A stretch of 51,898 nt of DNA from Bryobacterales bacterium (GCA_026713545.1 JAPOOG010000049.1:1-51898); one strand, 5' to 3'. Counted from the stretch's first letter, positions 35,046 to 44,505 are shown. The notes: generated by a model not told the origin, from the letters alone. Program-made: numbers and translations.

Positions 35046-35086
35046 ACCTGCATTTCTCACCACGCGACGAGGTGAGAAATGCAGGT
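35046..35086 (+). repeat. Family-A ends only: perfect 16-bp hairpin
   Basis: ACCTGCATTTCTCACC and its exact inverse GGTGAGAAATGCAGGT are separated by nine bases. This is a family-A copy with everything but the ends deleted. The rest of 34910-35288 contains no recognisable gene. Confidence 0.85.
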
Positions 35087-35288
35087 TCATACGAAGGCAC
35101 GCCGTCGTTTCGGTTGCGCGCCTCGAAGCAGAAGCAGAACCGCGATGCGCGGCGCTCCGGCACAGGCTGCAAAGGCCTGAGGCAGCGCGAAAGCCGTTGC
35201 AGCGCAACCCTGGTTCGACTACTCTATCTGGGTAAGGATGACCTATAGAAATTCTGGTCCCTCGACTTCATGAGCACCCCATTTACAT

Positions 35289-38200
35289 ATGACTACCTTC
35301 TCAGCTTTAAGGAACCGGCGTTCTCTTATCTCTTCCATTCGGCGCTCTGTACAGCAACAGAGAACCGTTCTGATGCTGCTGCTGGCCGGCGGCATCCTGG
35401 CGCAGGCCCAGACCAACACGGGCCACATCCGCGGCCACGTGTACGACGAAACGGGGGCGATCATCCCGGACACAAGAGTGACGGCCGTGGAGCAGGGCCG
35501 CGGCGCGAGGCGGCAGACAAGCACGTCGGCCGCCGGTGAATATTTCCTCAGTCATCTCGATCCCGGCACGTACACACTGCGTTTCGAGGCGGAGGCTTTT
35601 GCCCCGTATCTGGTTGAAGATTTCGAGGTGCGCACGGGAGAAACGGAGTCCTTTTCCCCCCGGCTTGTCGTGGCCGCGGCCGAGGAGCAAATCATCGTCT
35701 CGGAGGTATCAGAGCGGTCGGCCATCGAGCCCGACCGAACGCAGCAGTCCGATCATATCGATTCCATTCGCATCCAGAACCTTCCCATCAACCGCCGCGA
35801 TTACCTCTCCCTGGCGCTGCTGACACCAGGCGTCGTGGACGTGAACTATGTCGCCAACGCGACGGACCGACGAATCGTTCCGACACCGTCTTCCGGTCTC
35901 GGCATCGGCGGCACGAACGGACGCGGCAACACTTTCATGATCGATGGAGTGGCCAACGTTCTCAACACCGGCAGCGTGCGCTCCGCCATCAGCCAAGAGT
36001 CGGTCCATGAGTTCCAGGTCAACAGGAACTCTTTCTCGACGGAACAGGGCGGGGCTCCCGGCGGCACGGTCAACATCGTGACGAAGAGCGGCACGAACGA
36101 GTTGCACGGGTCTCTGTTCGGCCTGTTACGCAATCGCCGGTTCCAGGCCCGAAACTACTTCGATCCAGGCAAAAGCGCCTACACGCGGTCGCAGAGCGGC
36201 GCTTCCGCCGGAGGTCCGATCAAGCGGAACAAGTCTTTCCTGTTCGGCGCTTACGAACGCCTGGACCGGCACGAGACACTGATCGTGCCGCTGCTTTCCG
36301 ACCGATCGTTCCTGACCTCTCTCACGGACTCGCAGCAAGCTCTGGTCGACGTTCTCAACGTAGCAGCGCCAGTGCCGTTCCGGCCTCTGGTGGACCAGAT
36401 CGCAGCGGGGCTCATTCCCGCCAACCACCCCGGAGTCCTGGATCTCTTCGAGAAGAACAGCGGGGTTTTTCCGTTCGCCGAGGAGCGGCAACAAGTGGTC
36501 GCCCGTTTCGATCATACTCTGCGGGACGGACACAACATTTTCCTGCGTGCGAACGGGACATGGCAGGACAACCAGAACACGACCTTCGGTTCGCTGACGG
36601 CTCTGAACCGAGGCCACAATGCCGAGATCAACGATTTTTCGCTGGCATTCGGAGATACGTACGTGATCAGTCCCCAATGGGTCAGCGAGACGCGCCTCGG
36701 CTTCGGGTACCACGACTCCGGCAACTATCCGACCGATCCGCACGGTCCGTCGATCGATATCAGCGGATTCGGAGAATTCGGTCGAGATTTCATTCTCCCT
36801 ACGCGCGTATTGGAGCGCGTCTACCAAGCGCGTCAGAATTTCATGCGCATCACCAGCCGCCAGACCCTCAAGTTCGGAGCCGACTTCAACCCGACCCGGG
36901 ATTGGGTGCGTTCGGAAACATTCTTCAGCGGCCGATTCATTTTCTCCGAGGCGATACCGCTGAGCGCCGTCATCGACAGCGCAGCCGGGCCGGGAACTTC
37001 GCAACTGCTCAAGGGCTTGCTGTCGGCAGTCGGCTCAAGCCAACTGGTGGGCGCGGTGGACGAGCCCATGACGTCTCTGCAGGCATTCACGCTCGGGCTT
37101 CCGACGGTTTACCAACAGGGGTTCGGCGACCCGTACTGGCTGGGCTGGGCGAACCGCTACAACTTTTTCGTGGAAGACGCGATCAAGGTCACGTCGAATT
37201 TTCTGCTGACCCTGGGCCTTCGTCACGAACTGGAGTTGAAGACAAGATTCCCGCGAGACTACAACAACTTCGGTCCGCGGGTGGGGTTTGCCTGGAGTCC
37301 GGACACAAAGACGGTCGTTCGAGGAGGCTTCGGAATCTACCACGCTCGCATCGACGGCCAGGCCACGTACGTCAATGACCTGCTCGGCGACAAGCAGCAG
37401 ATCTATCAGGTTTTCATCCCCCTGACGGGCGCGCCGGGCATCCAAAGCTCCCTGACCGGCGAGCCGCTGACTTCCGCCGAGATCTACCAGACTCTGCAAG
37501 CGAGGGGGATTCTCGGCCAGAGGAGCATCACGCCCGCGGACCTGGCGATCCACGGCATCGACCCCGGTCCCGGCTATCCGTTGCGAATCGGATTCCGCCT
37601 TGCCGACGACACGGTGAACCCCTATTCGCAGCAGGGCAGCTTCGAAATCCAGCGCGAGATCGGCAGCTACGCCTTGTCGGCAGGTTACAACTACAACCGC
37701 GGCATCCATATCATACGGCCCCTCGACCTCAACGTCTACCAAGCCGGCACCAGGGAAGACGGCAGACCCATCGTGGGCTTCCACGACCCCCTCATCCTGC
37801 AAGACAACGTCTACGGCAGTTGGGGCAGGTCGTACTATCACGCCATGATCGTGCAGATCAAGAAACGGTTCTCGCGGGGATTCACGATTTCCGCGCACCA
37901 CACATGGAGCAAGCACATCGACGAGAACACCGACTACAATTCATCCTACGAACCTCACTTGCAGTGGGACGCCCGCAACGAGTTGGCGCTGTCGCACTAT
38001 CACCGCAGCCACCGATTCGTGGCGCACGCCGTGACACAATCTCCCCTAAAAGCGGGCAAGGGCCGCGGGTTCGGACACAATCTGCTAGCCGACTTCATGT
38101 TTTCCGGGATCATCATTGCGCGTTCGGGAGCGCCATTCAACCTGAACGCCGGTTTCGATACGATCGGCGATCGTCACAACGACACCCACCGTCCTTGGGG

Positions 38201-38486
38201 GCTCGGCCGCAACGCCGGGACGGGGCCCAGCTTCTTCGGATTCGACATGAGGCTGGCAAGGTCGTTCACGCTCACAGAAGGATTGAGCCTGCAGGCCATC
38301 GGCGAGGCGTTCAACGTTCTGAACAAAACGAACTTCAGAGGGGTGAACGGCGTCGTCGGAAACGCCTCGATCGAAGACCTGCCCGCCCAATTAGTCGGCC
38401 GGCGGGGACCGGTCACGGAACCCTTTTCGTTCGCATCGGCCTTCGATCCGCGGCAGTTCCAGTTGTCACTGCGCCTCAGTTTCTAA
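35289..38486 (+). CDS. TonB-dependent receptor (Oar-like) with carboxypeptidase-regulatory domain
   Basis: An intact 1,065-residue outer-membrane receptor. A signal peptide (T-V-L-M-L-L-L-A-G-G-I-L-A-Q-A-Q) is followed by a CarboxypepD_reg-like domain (I-R-G-H-V-Y-D-E-T-G-A-I-I-P-D-T). The plug has N-R-R-D-Y-L-S-L-A-L-L-T-P-G-V and F-M-I-D-G-V-A-N, then V-N-I-V-T-K-S-G-T-N-E-L-H-G-S-L-F, all typical of acidobacterial Oar-like receptors. The barrel ends in L-S-L-R-L-S-F. It imports a large or scarce substrate using TonB energy; none can be named, and no TonB/ExbBD genes are nearby. It is a paralogue of the frameshifted receptor at 2889-6100. Confidence 0.92.
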   Translation: MTTFSALRNRRSLISSIRRSVQQQRTVLMLLLAGGILAQAQTNTGHIRGHVYDETGAIIPDTRVTAVEQGRGARRQTSTSAAGEYFLSHLDPGTYTLRFEAEAFAPYLVEDFEVRTGETESFSPRLVVAAAEEQIIVSEVSERSAIEPDRTQQSDHIDSIRIQNLPINRRDYLSLALLTPGVVDVNYVANATDRRIVPTPSSGLGIGGTNGRGNTFMIDGVANVLNTGSVRSAISQESVHEFQVNRNSFSTEQGGAPGGTVNIVTKSGTNELHGSLFGLLRNRRFQARNYFDPGKSAYTRSQSGASAGGPIKRNKSFLFGAYERLDRHETLIVPLLSDRSFLTSLTDSQQALVDVLNVAAPVPFRPLVDQIAAGLIPANHPGVLDLFEKNSGVFPFAEERQQVVARFDHTLRDGHNIFLRANGTWQDNQNTTFGSLTALNRGHNAEINDFSLAFGDTYVISPQWVSETRLGFGYHDSGNYPTDPHGPSIDISGFGEFGRDFILPTRVLERVYQARQNFMRITSRQTLKFGADFNPTRDWVRSETFFSGRFIFSEAIPLSAVIDSAAGPGTSQLLKGLLSAVGSSQLVGAVDEPMTSLQAFTLGLPTVYQQGFGDPYWLGWANRYNFFVEDAIKVTSNFLLTLGLRHELELKTRFPRDYNNFGPRVGFAWSPDTKTVVRGGFGIYHARIDGQATYVNDLLGDKQQIYQVFIPLTGAPGIQSSLTGEPLTSAEIYQTLQARGILGQRSITPADLAIHGIDPGPGYPLRIGFRLADDTVNPYSQQGSFEIQREIGSYALSAGYNYNRGIHIIRPLDLNVYQAGTREDGRPIVGFHDPLILQDNVYGSWGRSYYHAMIVQIKKRFSRGFTISAHHTWSKHIDENTDYNSSYEPHLQWDARNELALSHYHRSHRFVAHAVTQSPLKAGKGRGFGHNLLADFMFSGIIIARSGAPFNLNAGFDTIGDRHNDTHRPWGLGRNAGTGPSFFGFDMRLARSFTLTEGLSLQAIGEAFNVLNKTNFRGVNGVVGNASIEDLPAQLVGRRGPVTEPFSFASAFDPRQFQLSLRLSF

Positions 38487-38487
38487 A

Positions 38488-38685
38488 GGCCGTGTCTCGT
38501 GATTCGTGAAAACCACTGACGGGGGCCTGGTTCGCTCCAGAAGAAATGTCTGGCGGCCGGTGAGCCGTAAAGGCCGTGATTCGCCTGTCTGCGTGCTACC
38601 TGCCTGCGCCTGCCTACCGCCAGGCGCAGGCAGGTCTGGAGACCCGCACGGTCCTCACCTCGCCGCGGGATGAGACATGCAGGTT
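38488..38685 (+). repeat. Heptamers, C block, hairpin and family-A right-end fragment
   Basis: In order: heptamers at 38490-38508 directly after the TonB receptor stop; the C block (GGCCTGGTTCGCTCCAGAAG) matching 22920-22965; a strong hairpin at 38598-38635 with 14-bp arms (ACCTGCCTGCGCCT and its inverse); and a family-A right end at 38641-38685 (CACCTCGCCGCGGGATGAGACATGCAGG). No gene is seen between 38487 and 38758. Confidence 0.7.
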
Positions 38686-38758
38686 CACATCCTGAGCACA
38701 TTCGCGACAACGAACGGCGCCAAGGGCGGGCATCCGAATCCGGTGACGCCGGCGGTGG

Positions 38759-40264
38759 TCAGGGCCGAAGCAGCGACACATCGGCGGACACATAGTCTTT
38801 CGTCTGCTCCACCAAGTTGGTCACGCTGGAGTCCATCAGCTCCATCAAAGGACCGGGATACAAACCCAAGATAAACACCAGGATCGCCAGAGGCACCAGG
38901 GTTGCGGTCTCTCTCATGTCGAGATCGGGAAGCAAAGCGGCCTCTTTCGTGGAGGCCTTTCCGAGAACGACGCGCTGCAGCATCCAAAGCATGTAAGCCG
39001 CCGCCAGCACAATCCCGCCCATCGCGAGCAACACCCTGACAAAGCTTGTATGGGAACCCCCAAAGAGAACCAGGAATTCACCGATAAAATTCGCCGTTCC
39101 CGGCAAGCCGAAAGCCGCCACCGAGAAAACGCAGAGAAAGACCACAAAACGGGGCATCGGCTTGTGCAGACCGCCGTAGTCGCCGATCTCGCGGCTATGC
39201 GTCCGATCATACAACTGACCCACCGCCAGGAACAGCGCGCCCGTCGTGATGCCGTGATTGAACATCTGCAGAACGGCGCCCTGAATGCCCTGGCTGTTGA
39301 ACGCGAAGATACCAAGGGTCACAAAGCCCATGTGAGAAATCGAAGAGTAGGCCACCAGCTTCTTGAGATCCGATTGAGCCAGCGCGAGGCATCCGCCATA
39401 CAGAATGGCCACCACCGAGAACCAGAGAATCACCGGAGCGAAGGTCGCAGACGCTTCCGGAAGAATGGGCAGACAGAACCGCAAGAACCCATAGCCGCCC
39501 ATCTTCAGCAGCACGCCGGCCAGGATGACGCTGCCGGCCGTGGGGGCTTCCGAGTGGGCATCCGGGAGCCACGAATGGAACGGGACCATGGGCAACTTGA
39601 TGGCAAAAGCAAAGAGGAACGCGAGGAAAATCCAAAACTGGACCTCCGAGGGGTATGTCCTTTCCGCGAGCGCCAACAGATCGAAGGTACGTCCGCCTTC
39701 CATGTAGAGAGCGAGAATCCCTACCAGCAGCAGCAGACTGCCCGTCAAGCTGTAGAGAACGAACTTGATGCCGGCGGCTCTTCGACCCGGCCCGCCCCAG
39801 AGAATGATCAGGAAATACATGGGAATCATCGTGACTTCCCACAACATGAAGAACAGGAACAGATCGAGGGCCGTAAAGACCACGATCATGGCGCCTTCCA
39901 CCAAGAGGATCAGGCTCATGAAGGCCTTCACCTTGGTATCGATCGACTTCCAGGAAGCCAACACACAGATCGGGGCCAGAAACGTCGTCAGCAGGAGCAG
40001 GAGCAGACTGATGCCGTCTATGCCCACGGCGTACTGAATGTTGAAGGTGGGCATCCACTCCGAACGCTCGACGAACTGCATGCCCGGCTGCGAGGCATCA
40101 AAAAGGGACCACAGAACAACGGAGAGAGCAAAGGCAAGCGACGTGATAGCCAGCGCGATGCGCCGAACCCATTCCCGGCTTCGCACAAAGGCCAACAGGG
40201 CAAGCCCGATAAACGGAACGGCAATCGTCCAGCTAATCAGATGATCGGTAAAAACAGGACTCAT
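38759..40264 (-). CDS. NuoM/MrpD-type proton-translocating membrane subunit
   Basis: A 501-residue polytopic inner-membrane protein of the proton-conducting (PF00361) family, closest in motif to NuoM of complex I. The pump residues are present: L-W-E143-V-T-M-I-P (TM5 glutamate) and A-I-K223-L-P-M-V-P-F-H-S-W-L-P-D-A-H-S-E-A-P-T-A-G-S (TM7 lysine). S-D-L-K-K-L-V-A-Y-S-S-I-S-H-M-G, shared by all such subunits, follows. The ATG at 40264 is chosen because GGAG lies eight bases upstream. It is the last gene of the operon, 195 bases after the NuoL-like gene; that gap has no gene. No NuoA-K or NuoN genes are present, so it is not part of a standard complex I here. Confidence 0.88.
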   Translation of the reverse strand: MSPVFTDHLISWTIAVPFIGLALLAFVRSREWVRRIALAITSLAFALSVVLWSLFDASQPGMQFVERSEWMPTFNIQYAVGIDGISLLLLLLTTFLAPICVLASWKSIDTKVKAFMSLILLVEGAMIVVFTALDLFLFFMLWEVTMIPMYFLIILWGGPGRRAAGIKFVLYSLTGSLLLLVGILALYMEGGRTFDLLALAERTYPSEVQFWIFLAFLFAFAIKLPMVPFHSWLPDAHSEAPTAGSVILAGVLLKMGGYGFLRFCLPILPEASATFAPVILWFSVVAILYGGCLALAQSDLKKLVAYSSISHMGFVTLGIFAFNSQGIQGAVLQMFNHGITTGALFLAVGQLYDRTHSREIGDYGGLHKPMPRFVVFLCVFSVAAFGLPGTANFIGEFLVLFGGSHTSFVRVLLAMGGIVLAAAYMLWMLQRVVLGKASTKEAALLPDLDMRETATLVPLAILVFILGLYPGPLMELMDSSVTNLVEQTKDYVSADVSLLRP

Positions 40265-40459
40265 AGAAAGCACTCCGGTTCACGCGCTTCGAGCGATGAA
40301 CAGGCCCAGCACAGCAAGCTCCGGTGGCCAGTTCCAAGTCCGCGCGGGACCCAACCGGCACGCTCAGCATAGCCGAGCACCGGCACCGCTGCAATGCTGT
40401 TGATGCGAGGTCCCCATTGGACGCTGCCCCGTCCATCGGATCCAAGGATCCATGCCGAA

Positions 40460-42640
40460 CTACGTATTTTCATAAACCAACCAGTACAACAGACTGATCA
40501 CCAGTACCAACCAAACGACGACAACGACCAGATTGTGCTGAAGCGTACGCGGTTCGATCCTCTGCAGGGCTTCTCCGGTCCCGTCCTTGAGACGACCCAG
40601 TTGCTGGACGGCCTGATCCGTCCCTCGAATATCAACCACTCTCCATAGCCATCGCGACAGCGATACCCATCCACTGGCGCTTTGCCGGACCGTCTGTTCC
40701 ACCGCTTGCAGTTCAATGACCGTCGATAGCCACTCAGACAGGCGAAGCAACGATCTCGCGATACCCTGAACCAGACCATCGATACCCCGAGAGTCCACCT
40801 CTCTACCCAGCCACCTGGAAAAGCTTCGGAAAAAGCCGGCGATGCCTCCAACCAGTCGGTCAACCCCCCGAAGATCCACTTGACGCCACAACCAGCCGGA
40901 AAATCGAATGGCAGGCTTGACGACACAAACATCATAAATGTCGTCAATGTACAGCTTGTTCAAAAGCAGCACATAAAGAGTTCCTGCCCACTCGCCGTGT
41001 CCGACCGCCGCGAATCCGCGGCTCCGACGGAGATACCAGGCAACACTCCAGCCTCCGACCGCCGCGAGAAAGGGCGCCACAAGCCAAGGGGAGAAGCCCC
41101 CGGAGGACTGCGACAATCCGCCCGTCTGCGCCCCAATCGCGGGCGCCAGGAAAGCCGTGAAGCGCGACCAAAGGAAAACCAGAAGACATCCCACCAAAGC
41201 CGTCAACAACCCCGTACCCAAGACATGCGGCGGGGAAAACAAACTCGGCCGAACGACCTCCGATCCCGGGCCCGCTGCGCCGGGACGTCCAAGACCCTGC
41301 TGAAACAGAGAGACGACCGCTCGAAAAGTGTACGCTGCCGTCAGAAACACGGTACCCAGAGCAATGACCCAGAAGGCGATTTGCGCCGACGGCAAATGAT
41401 GAGCGCTCCACATCCGCTCATAGGTCCCCGAGAAGAGCACGAGCGGCGGGATGCAAGCCAGCAGCAACGTCCCAAACAACAGCGAAGGGGCAACCGGTTT
41501 AGCGGAGCCGCTCCCTGCTTCGTCTTCGGCGTGGCCGTGAGCGGTTGCAGACCACAGGGCATCTCCAGTCGAAAGGAACAGGAAGCCCTTGAGAAATCCA
41601 TGAGCGAGAAGGTGAAAGATCGCCACCACAAAGGCGCCGACGCCACAGGCAAAGATCATGAAGCCGATCTGGCTGATCGTCGAGTAGGCCAAGAGCCTTT
41701 TAATGTCCGACTGGGTGAGCGCCACCAAGCCGCCGAACAACGCGGTCACAGCGCCCACGATTGCGATCACCGTCATGGCCGAGGGCGCGAGAAGCACCAA
41801 CGGACTGAGCCGCACCAGAAGAAAGGGTCCGGCATTGACCATCGTGGCGGCGTGAATCAGAGCCGAGATTGGCGTCGGGGCTTCCATCGCGAAGGGGAGC
41901 CAAACGTGGAGAGGAAACTGGGCCGACTTGCCCAATGCGCCCACCAGCAAACAAAGCGTAATCAGCGTATTGCTTTCGACCATCCACTCGAAGCCGGTCC
42001 ATGCCAACAGGTTGATGCCGCTGCCGCCCACGCCCGCAGCCGCCGCCAGAATTTCCTGAATGTCAAGCGTGCCGTACGTGACAAGAGTCAGGATGACGCC
42101 GAAGCCGAGGCCCACATCCGCGACGGCGTTCACCAAGAACGCCTTGGTGGCCGCTCTGCAAGCCGATTCCCGATGCGCCCAGTGCGAGATCAACAGGTAT
42201 GAACAGATCCCCATGATCTCCCAGCACATGTAGGTGACGAGCAAATTGTTGCTCATCACCAACATGACCATCGCGAAGGTAAACAGCGACATCAGGGCGA
42301 AGAATCGACTGTACTTCGGATCGCCGATCATGTAACGCACCGAATAAACATGAACGACGAAGCTGCCTGCCGTGACCAGCAACAGCAGCAGAACCGTTAG
42401 CTGGTCAACGTACAAATCGACGTCGACAGCCAACGAGCCGACATCGACCAGACGATAGATGGGGATGGAGATCGGGCCGCCCGCGGCGACACTGAAAAAC
42501 GCGCCGATCGAAAGTGCCACCGTCAATCCGACAGCCGGGACACCCACCTTGTGGCTTGACTCGCCCAGAGGTTTGCCGCCGAGGGCAAGAACCAGGAACG
42601 CCAACAGAGGCAACAGCGGAATGAACAGGTAGATCGACAT
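40460..42640 (-). CDS. NuoL/MrpA-N/DabB-like membrane subunit with a repeat-expanded tail
   Basis: A 726-residue subunit of the NuoL/MrpA family. The core has C-W-E141-I-M-G-I-C-S-Y and G-K238-S-A-Q-F-P-L-H-V-W-L-P-F-A-M-E-A-P-T-P-I-S-A, the conserved pump glutamate and lysine. The H-V-Y-S-V-R-Y-M of NuoL and the L-N-K-L-Y-I-D-D-I-Y-D segment before the lateral helix are also seen. After that come four consecutive 27-residue repeats (residues 580-687) with W at position 4, V-D/E at 9-10 and R-G at 12-13, then one membrane segment at the C-terminus. In this operon it can serve as the N-terminal part of a split MrpA or as DabB, the partner of DabA; sequence alone does not decide. Confidence 0.88.
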   Translation of the reverse strand: MSIYLFIPLLPLLAFLVLALGGKPLGESSHKVGVPAVGLTVALSIGAFFSVAAGGPISIPIYRLVDVGSLAVDVDLYVDQLTVLLLLLVTAGSFVVHVYSVRYMIGDPKYSRFFALMSLFTFAMVMLVMSNNLLVTYMCWEIMGICSYLLISHWAHRESACRAATKAFLVNAVADVGLGFGVILTLVTYGTLDIQEILAAAAGVGGSGINLLAWTGFEWMVESNTLITLCLLVGALGKSAQFPLHVWLPFAMEAPTPISALIHAATMVNAGPFLLVRLSPLVLLAPSAMTVIAIVGAVTALFGGLVALTQSDIKRLLAYSTISQIGFMIFACGVGAFVVAIFHLLAHGFLKGFLFLSTGDALWSATAHGHAEDEAGSGSAKPVAPSLLFGTLLLACIPPLVLFSGTYERMWSAHHLPSAQIAFWVIALGTVFLTAAYTFRAVVSLFQQGLGRPGAAGPGSEVVRPSLFSPPHVLGTGLLTALVGCLLVFLWSRFTAFLAPAIGAQTGGLSQSSGGFSPWLVAPFLAAVGGWSVAWYLRRSRGFAAVGHGEWAGTLYVLLLNKLYIDDIYDVCVVKPAIRFSGWLWRQVDLRGVDRLVGGIAGFFRSFSRWLGREVDSRGIDGLVQGIARSLLRLSEWLSTVIELQAVEQTVRQSASGWVSLSRWLWRVVDIRGTDQAVQQLGRLKDGTGEALQRIEPRTLQHNLVVVVVWLVLVISLLYWLVYENT

Positions 42641-42667
42641 GTTATTCCGTGAGACCCAGCGGAGCCA

Positions 42668-44131
42668 TCATTGTCCAAGACCGCGCGTTGCTTCCAGCAA
42701 AACGCTCACGATGCGATCGCTCCATAAGCCCAGGCCCATGATGGCGGCGGCCAGCGCAGCGACACTGGCCCGGAAGGACAAGGGCGTATCCGGGACTTGC
42801 GGCGACTTCGGAGCTCCTCGAAACATCCTCTCCAAGACCCGGGCAAAGTACGCCAACGTAAGAAGAGTGGTAATGATGATGGCCGCGAGAGCAAAATAAT
42901 TGCGGCTCTCAACGGCGCTGAGGACGATATACCACTTTCCAAAAAAGCCACCTGTGGGAGGAAGACCGATCATCGATACGGCCACGACGACAAAGGCTCC
43001 GACAACCCACGAACTGCTGACGTTCACACTTTTCAGATCATCGAGAGTGCGAACTCCGTATTGATGGACCAGGACGCCCGCCAGAAGGAACAACGCGCAC
43101 TGCATGACGGCGTCGTTGAGCAGGTAGAACAGACCAGCCGTCAACCCGGTATGACTGCCCTGCCCCACGCCAATGAGCACCAGGCCGACATGAGCAATGC
43201 CGCCATAGGCGAATATTCTTTTGATCTCCGTCTGACTGAGGGCAAGGACGACCCCACCTACCGAAGCGAGAGCCCCCATGACCCAAACCAGCGAGAAGAC
43301 AACGGCGGGTTGCTCCGCATCACCCACTCCGATGACCCAAAACAGGATCCGCACCCAGACCAGCAAAGCGACTTTCGTCAACAGGGCCGCAAGGATCGGG
43401 GAAGCGGTGTCCGGGGCGTCGGAGTAGGCGTCGGGCAACCAGGCGTGCAGCGGCATCAGGGCCATCTTGATTCCCAGCCCGATAAACATGAAGATCAAGC
43501 CGCCGATGACCGCTTTGGATTCGAGGAGTCCAGGAGTCCGTTGGGCAAGGTCGGCGATGTTGAGCGTACCGGTCGAGGCATAAAAGTAAGCCACGCCCAG
43601 CAGGTAGAACGACGCTCCCAGAGCTCCCATGATGAGATAGCGGAACGCCGACACCAAGGCTCTGCCCCCGGGAACGGCCACCAAGGAGTAGGCGGAAAGC
43701 GCCACGATCTCGAGAAACACAAAGATGTTGAAAAGGTCTCCGGCGTAGATCACGCCCGAAAGGCCGGATACCAGCAGGAGGAGGATGCTGTAGTACGGGA
43801 CGCTTCTGCCTTGCAACGTCTGTATGGGAAAAGGGGAAGAATACAGCACCGAAACCAAGGCCAGCAAAGTTGCAGCCACGACCATGATCGAGGCTATCTC
43901 ATCCGCCACCCATTCAATACCGACCGGCGGCGCCCAACCGCTAAAGGCATAGCGGATCTCGCCTTGACTCAACACGGAGCCCAGATTCATCAAGGACAAG
44001 ACAGCCATGACGGAAAGGGCCGCCAGAGCAGCCGGCCTGCAGCGCCGCTCGTCCCGGAGCGCTATCAGCGGTAGGCCGATAGCAGTGACAAACGGGACCA
44101 GGAACACCAATGCTGGAATATGGTAGGTCAT
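42668..44131 (-). CDS. mrpD: Mrp-type cation/proton antiporter subunit D
   Basis: A 487-residue membrane subunit of the PF00361 family with pump residues in F-V-F-L-E141-I-V-A-L-S-A-Y and G-I-K222-M-A-L-M-P-L-H-A-W-L-P-D-A-Y-S-D-A-P. L-S-Q-T-E-I-K-R-I-F-A-Y-G-G-I-A-H-V-G follows. It sits directly after the MrpC gene with a four-base ATGA overlap, the standard C-D order of Mrp and Mbh/Mbs modules. MrpD carries ion or proton translocation in those complexes. Confidence 0.88.
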   Translation of the reverse strand: MTYHIPALVFLVPFVTAIGLPLIALRDERRCRPAALAALSVMAVLSLMNLGSVLSQGEIRYAFSGWAPPVGIEWVADEIASIMVVAATLLALVSVLYSSPFPIQTLQGRSVPYYSILLLLVSGLSGVIYAGDLFNIFVFLEIVALSAYSLVAVPGGRALVSAFRYLIMGALGASFYLLGVAYFYASTGTLNIADLAQRTPGLLESKAVIGGLIFMFIGLGIKMALMPLHAWLPDAYSDAPDTASPILAALLTKVALLVWVRILFWVIGVGDAEQPAVVFSLVWVMGALASVGGVVLALSQTEIKRIFAYGGIAHVGLVLIGVGQGSHTGLTAGLFYLLNDAVMQCALFLLAGVLVHQYGVRTLDDLKSVNVSSSWVVGAFVVVAVSMIGLPPTGGFFGKWYIVLSAVESRNYFALAAIIITTLLTLAYFARVLERMFRGAPKSPQVPDTPLSFRASVAALAAAIMGLGLWSDRIVSVLLEATRGLGQ

Positions 44132-44505
44132 TCCAGCCGATTCAAGATTTCAGTCTCATGCAGTGAGCCGAACTTTCGATAGATAGCCGACACCAAGGCC
44201 AGGGAGACGCCCAAGGTCGCCACTTGAACCACAATCGCGGTCAACGTAAGAACGTGAGGCAAGGGATTCACGTACATCTCCGGATTGACCGAACCGGCCT
44301 CAGACATCAAGACCGGAACCGTCGCTCCTGATTTGGCGCTGGTCGTGACCAGGAAAAAGATGACGCTGGTCTGGACCAAGTACAGACCAATCAACTTCTT
44401 GACGAGGTTGTGATGAACGACGGTGATGTACAAGCCCCACAGGAACAAGATCACGAAAGCGATAAAGTTCGGCCGGGACAGCCACACCTGGATCAGTTCA
44501 ACCAT
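44128..44505 (-). CDS. mrpC: Mrp-type antiporter subunit C (NuoK-like)
   Basis: A 125-residue protein with three membrane segments, homologous to NuoK. It has the family segment L-V-K-K-L-I-G-L-Y-L-V-Q-T-S-V-I-F-F-L-V and the late P-L-P-H-V-L-T-L-T-A-I-V-V-Q-V-A (N-P-L-P-x-x-L-x-L-T-A-I-V-I). The start is ATG 44505 behind GAGGTG; it overlaps the end of the MrpB gene by eight bases. A longer frame upstream of this is a shadow of MrpB. Confidence 0.88.
   Translation of the reverse strand: MVELIQVWLSRPNFIAFVILFLWGLYITVVHHNLVKKLIGLYLVQTSVIFFLVTTSAKSGATVPVLMSEAGSVNPEMYVNPLPHVLTLTAIVVQVATLGVSLALVSAIYRKFGSLHETEILNRLE

Noticed and set aside
17112..35086. Integron-like cassette array: one imperfect palindrome per gene
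   Set aside because: The regular alternation of single genes and family-A repeats recalls attC sites. However, the ends do not fit the GTTRRRY/RYYYAAC core sites, genes lie in both orientations, gene sizes reach several kilobases, and no integrase is present.
39050..44074. Long plus-strand open frames (39050-40372, 40880-42202, 42797-44074) opposite the Mrp/Nuo genes
   Set aside because: They are rich in Gln, Arg, His and Asp in the way expected of the antisense of membrane-protein codons, match no family, and the minus-strand frames are unmistakable.
38759..44505. Respiratory complex I (nuo) operon
   Set aside because: Only NuoL-, NuoM- and NuoK-like subunits occur, mixed with MrpB, D, E, F and G and DabA. 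None of the NuoA-J redox or connecting subunits is present.
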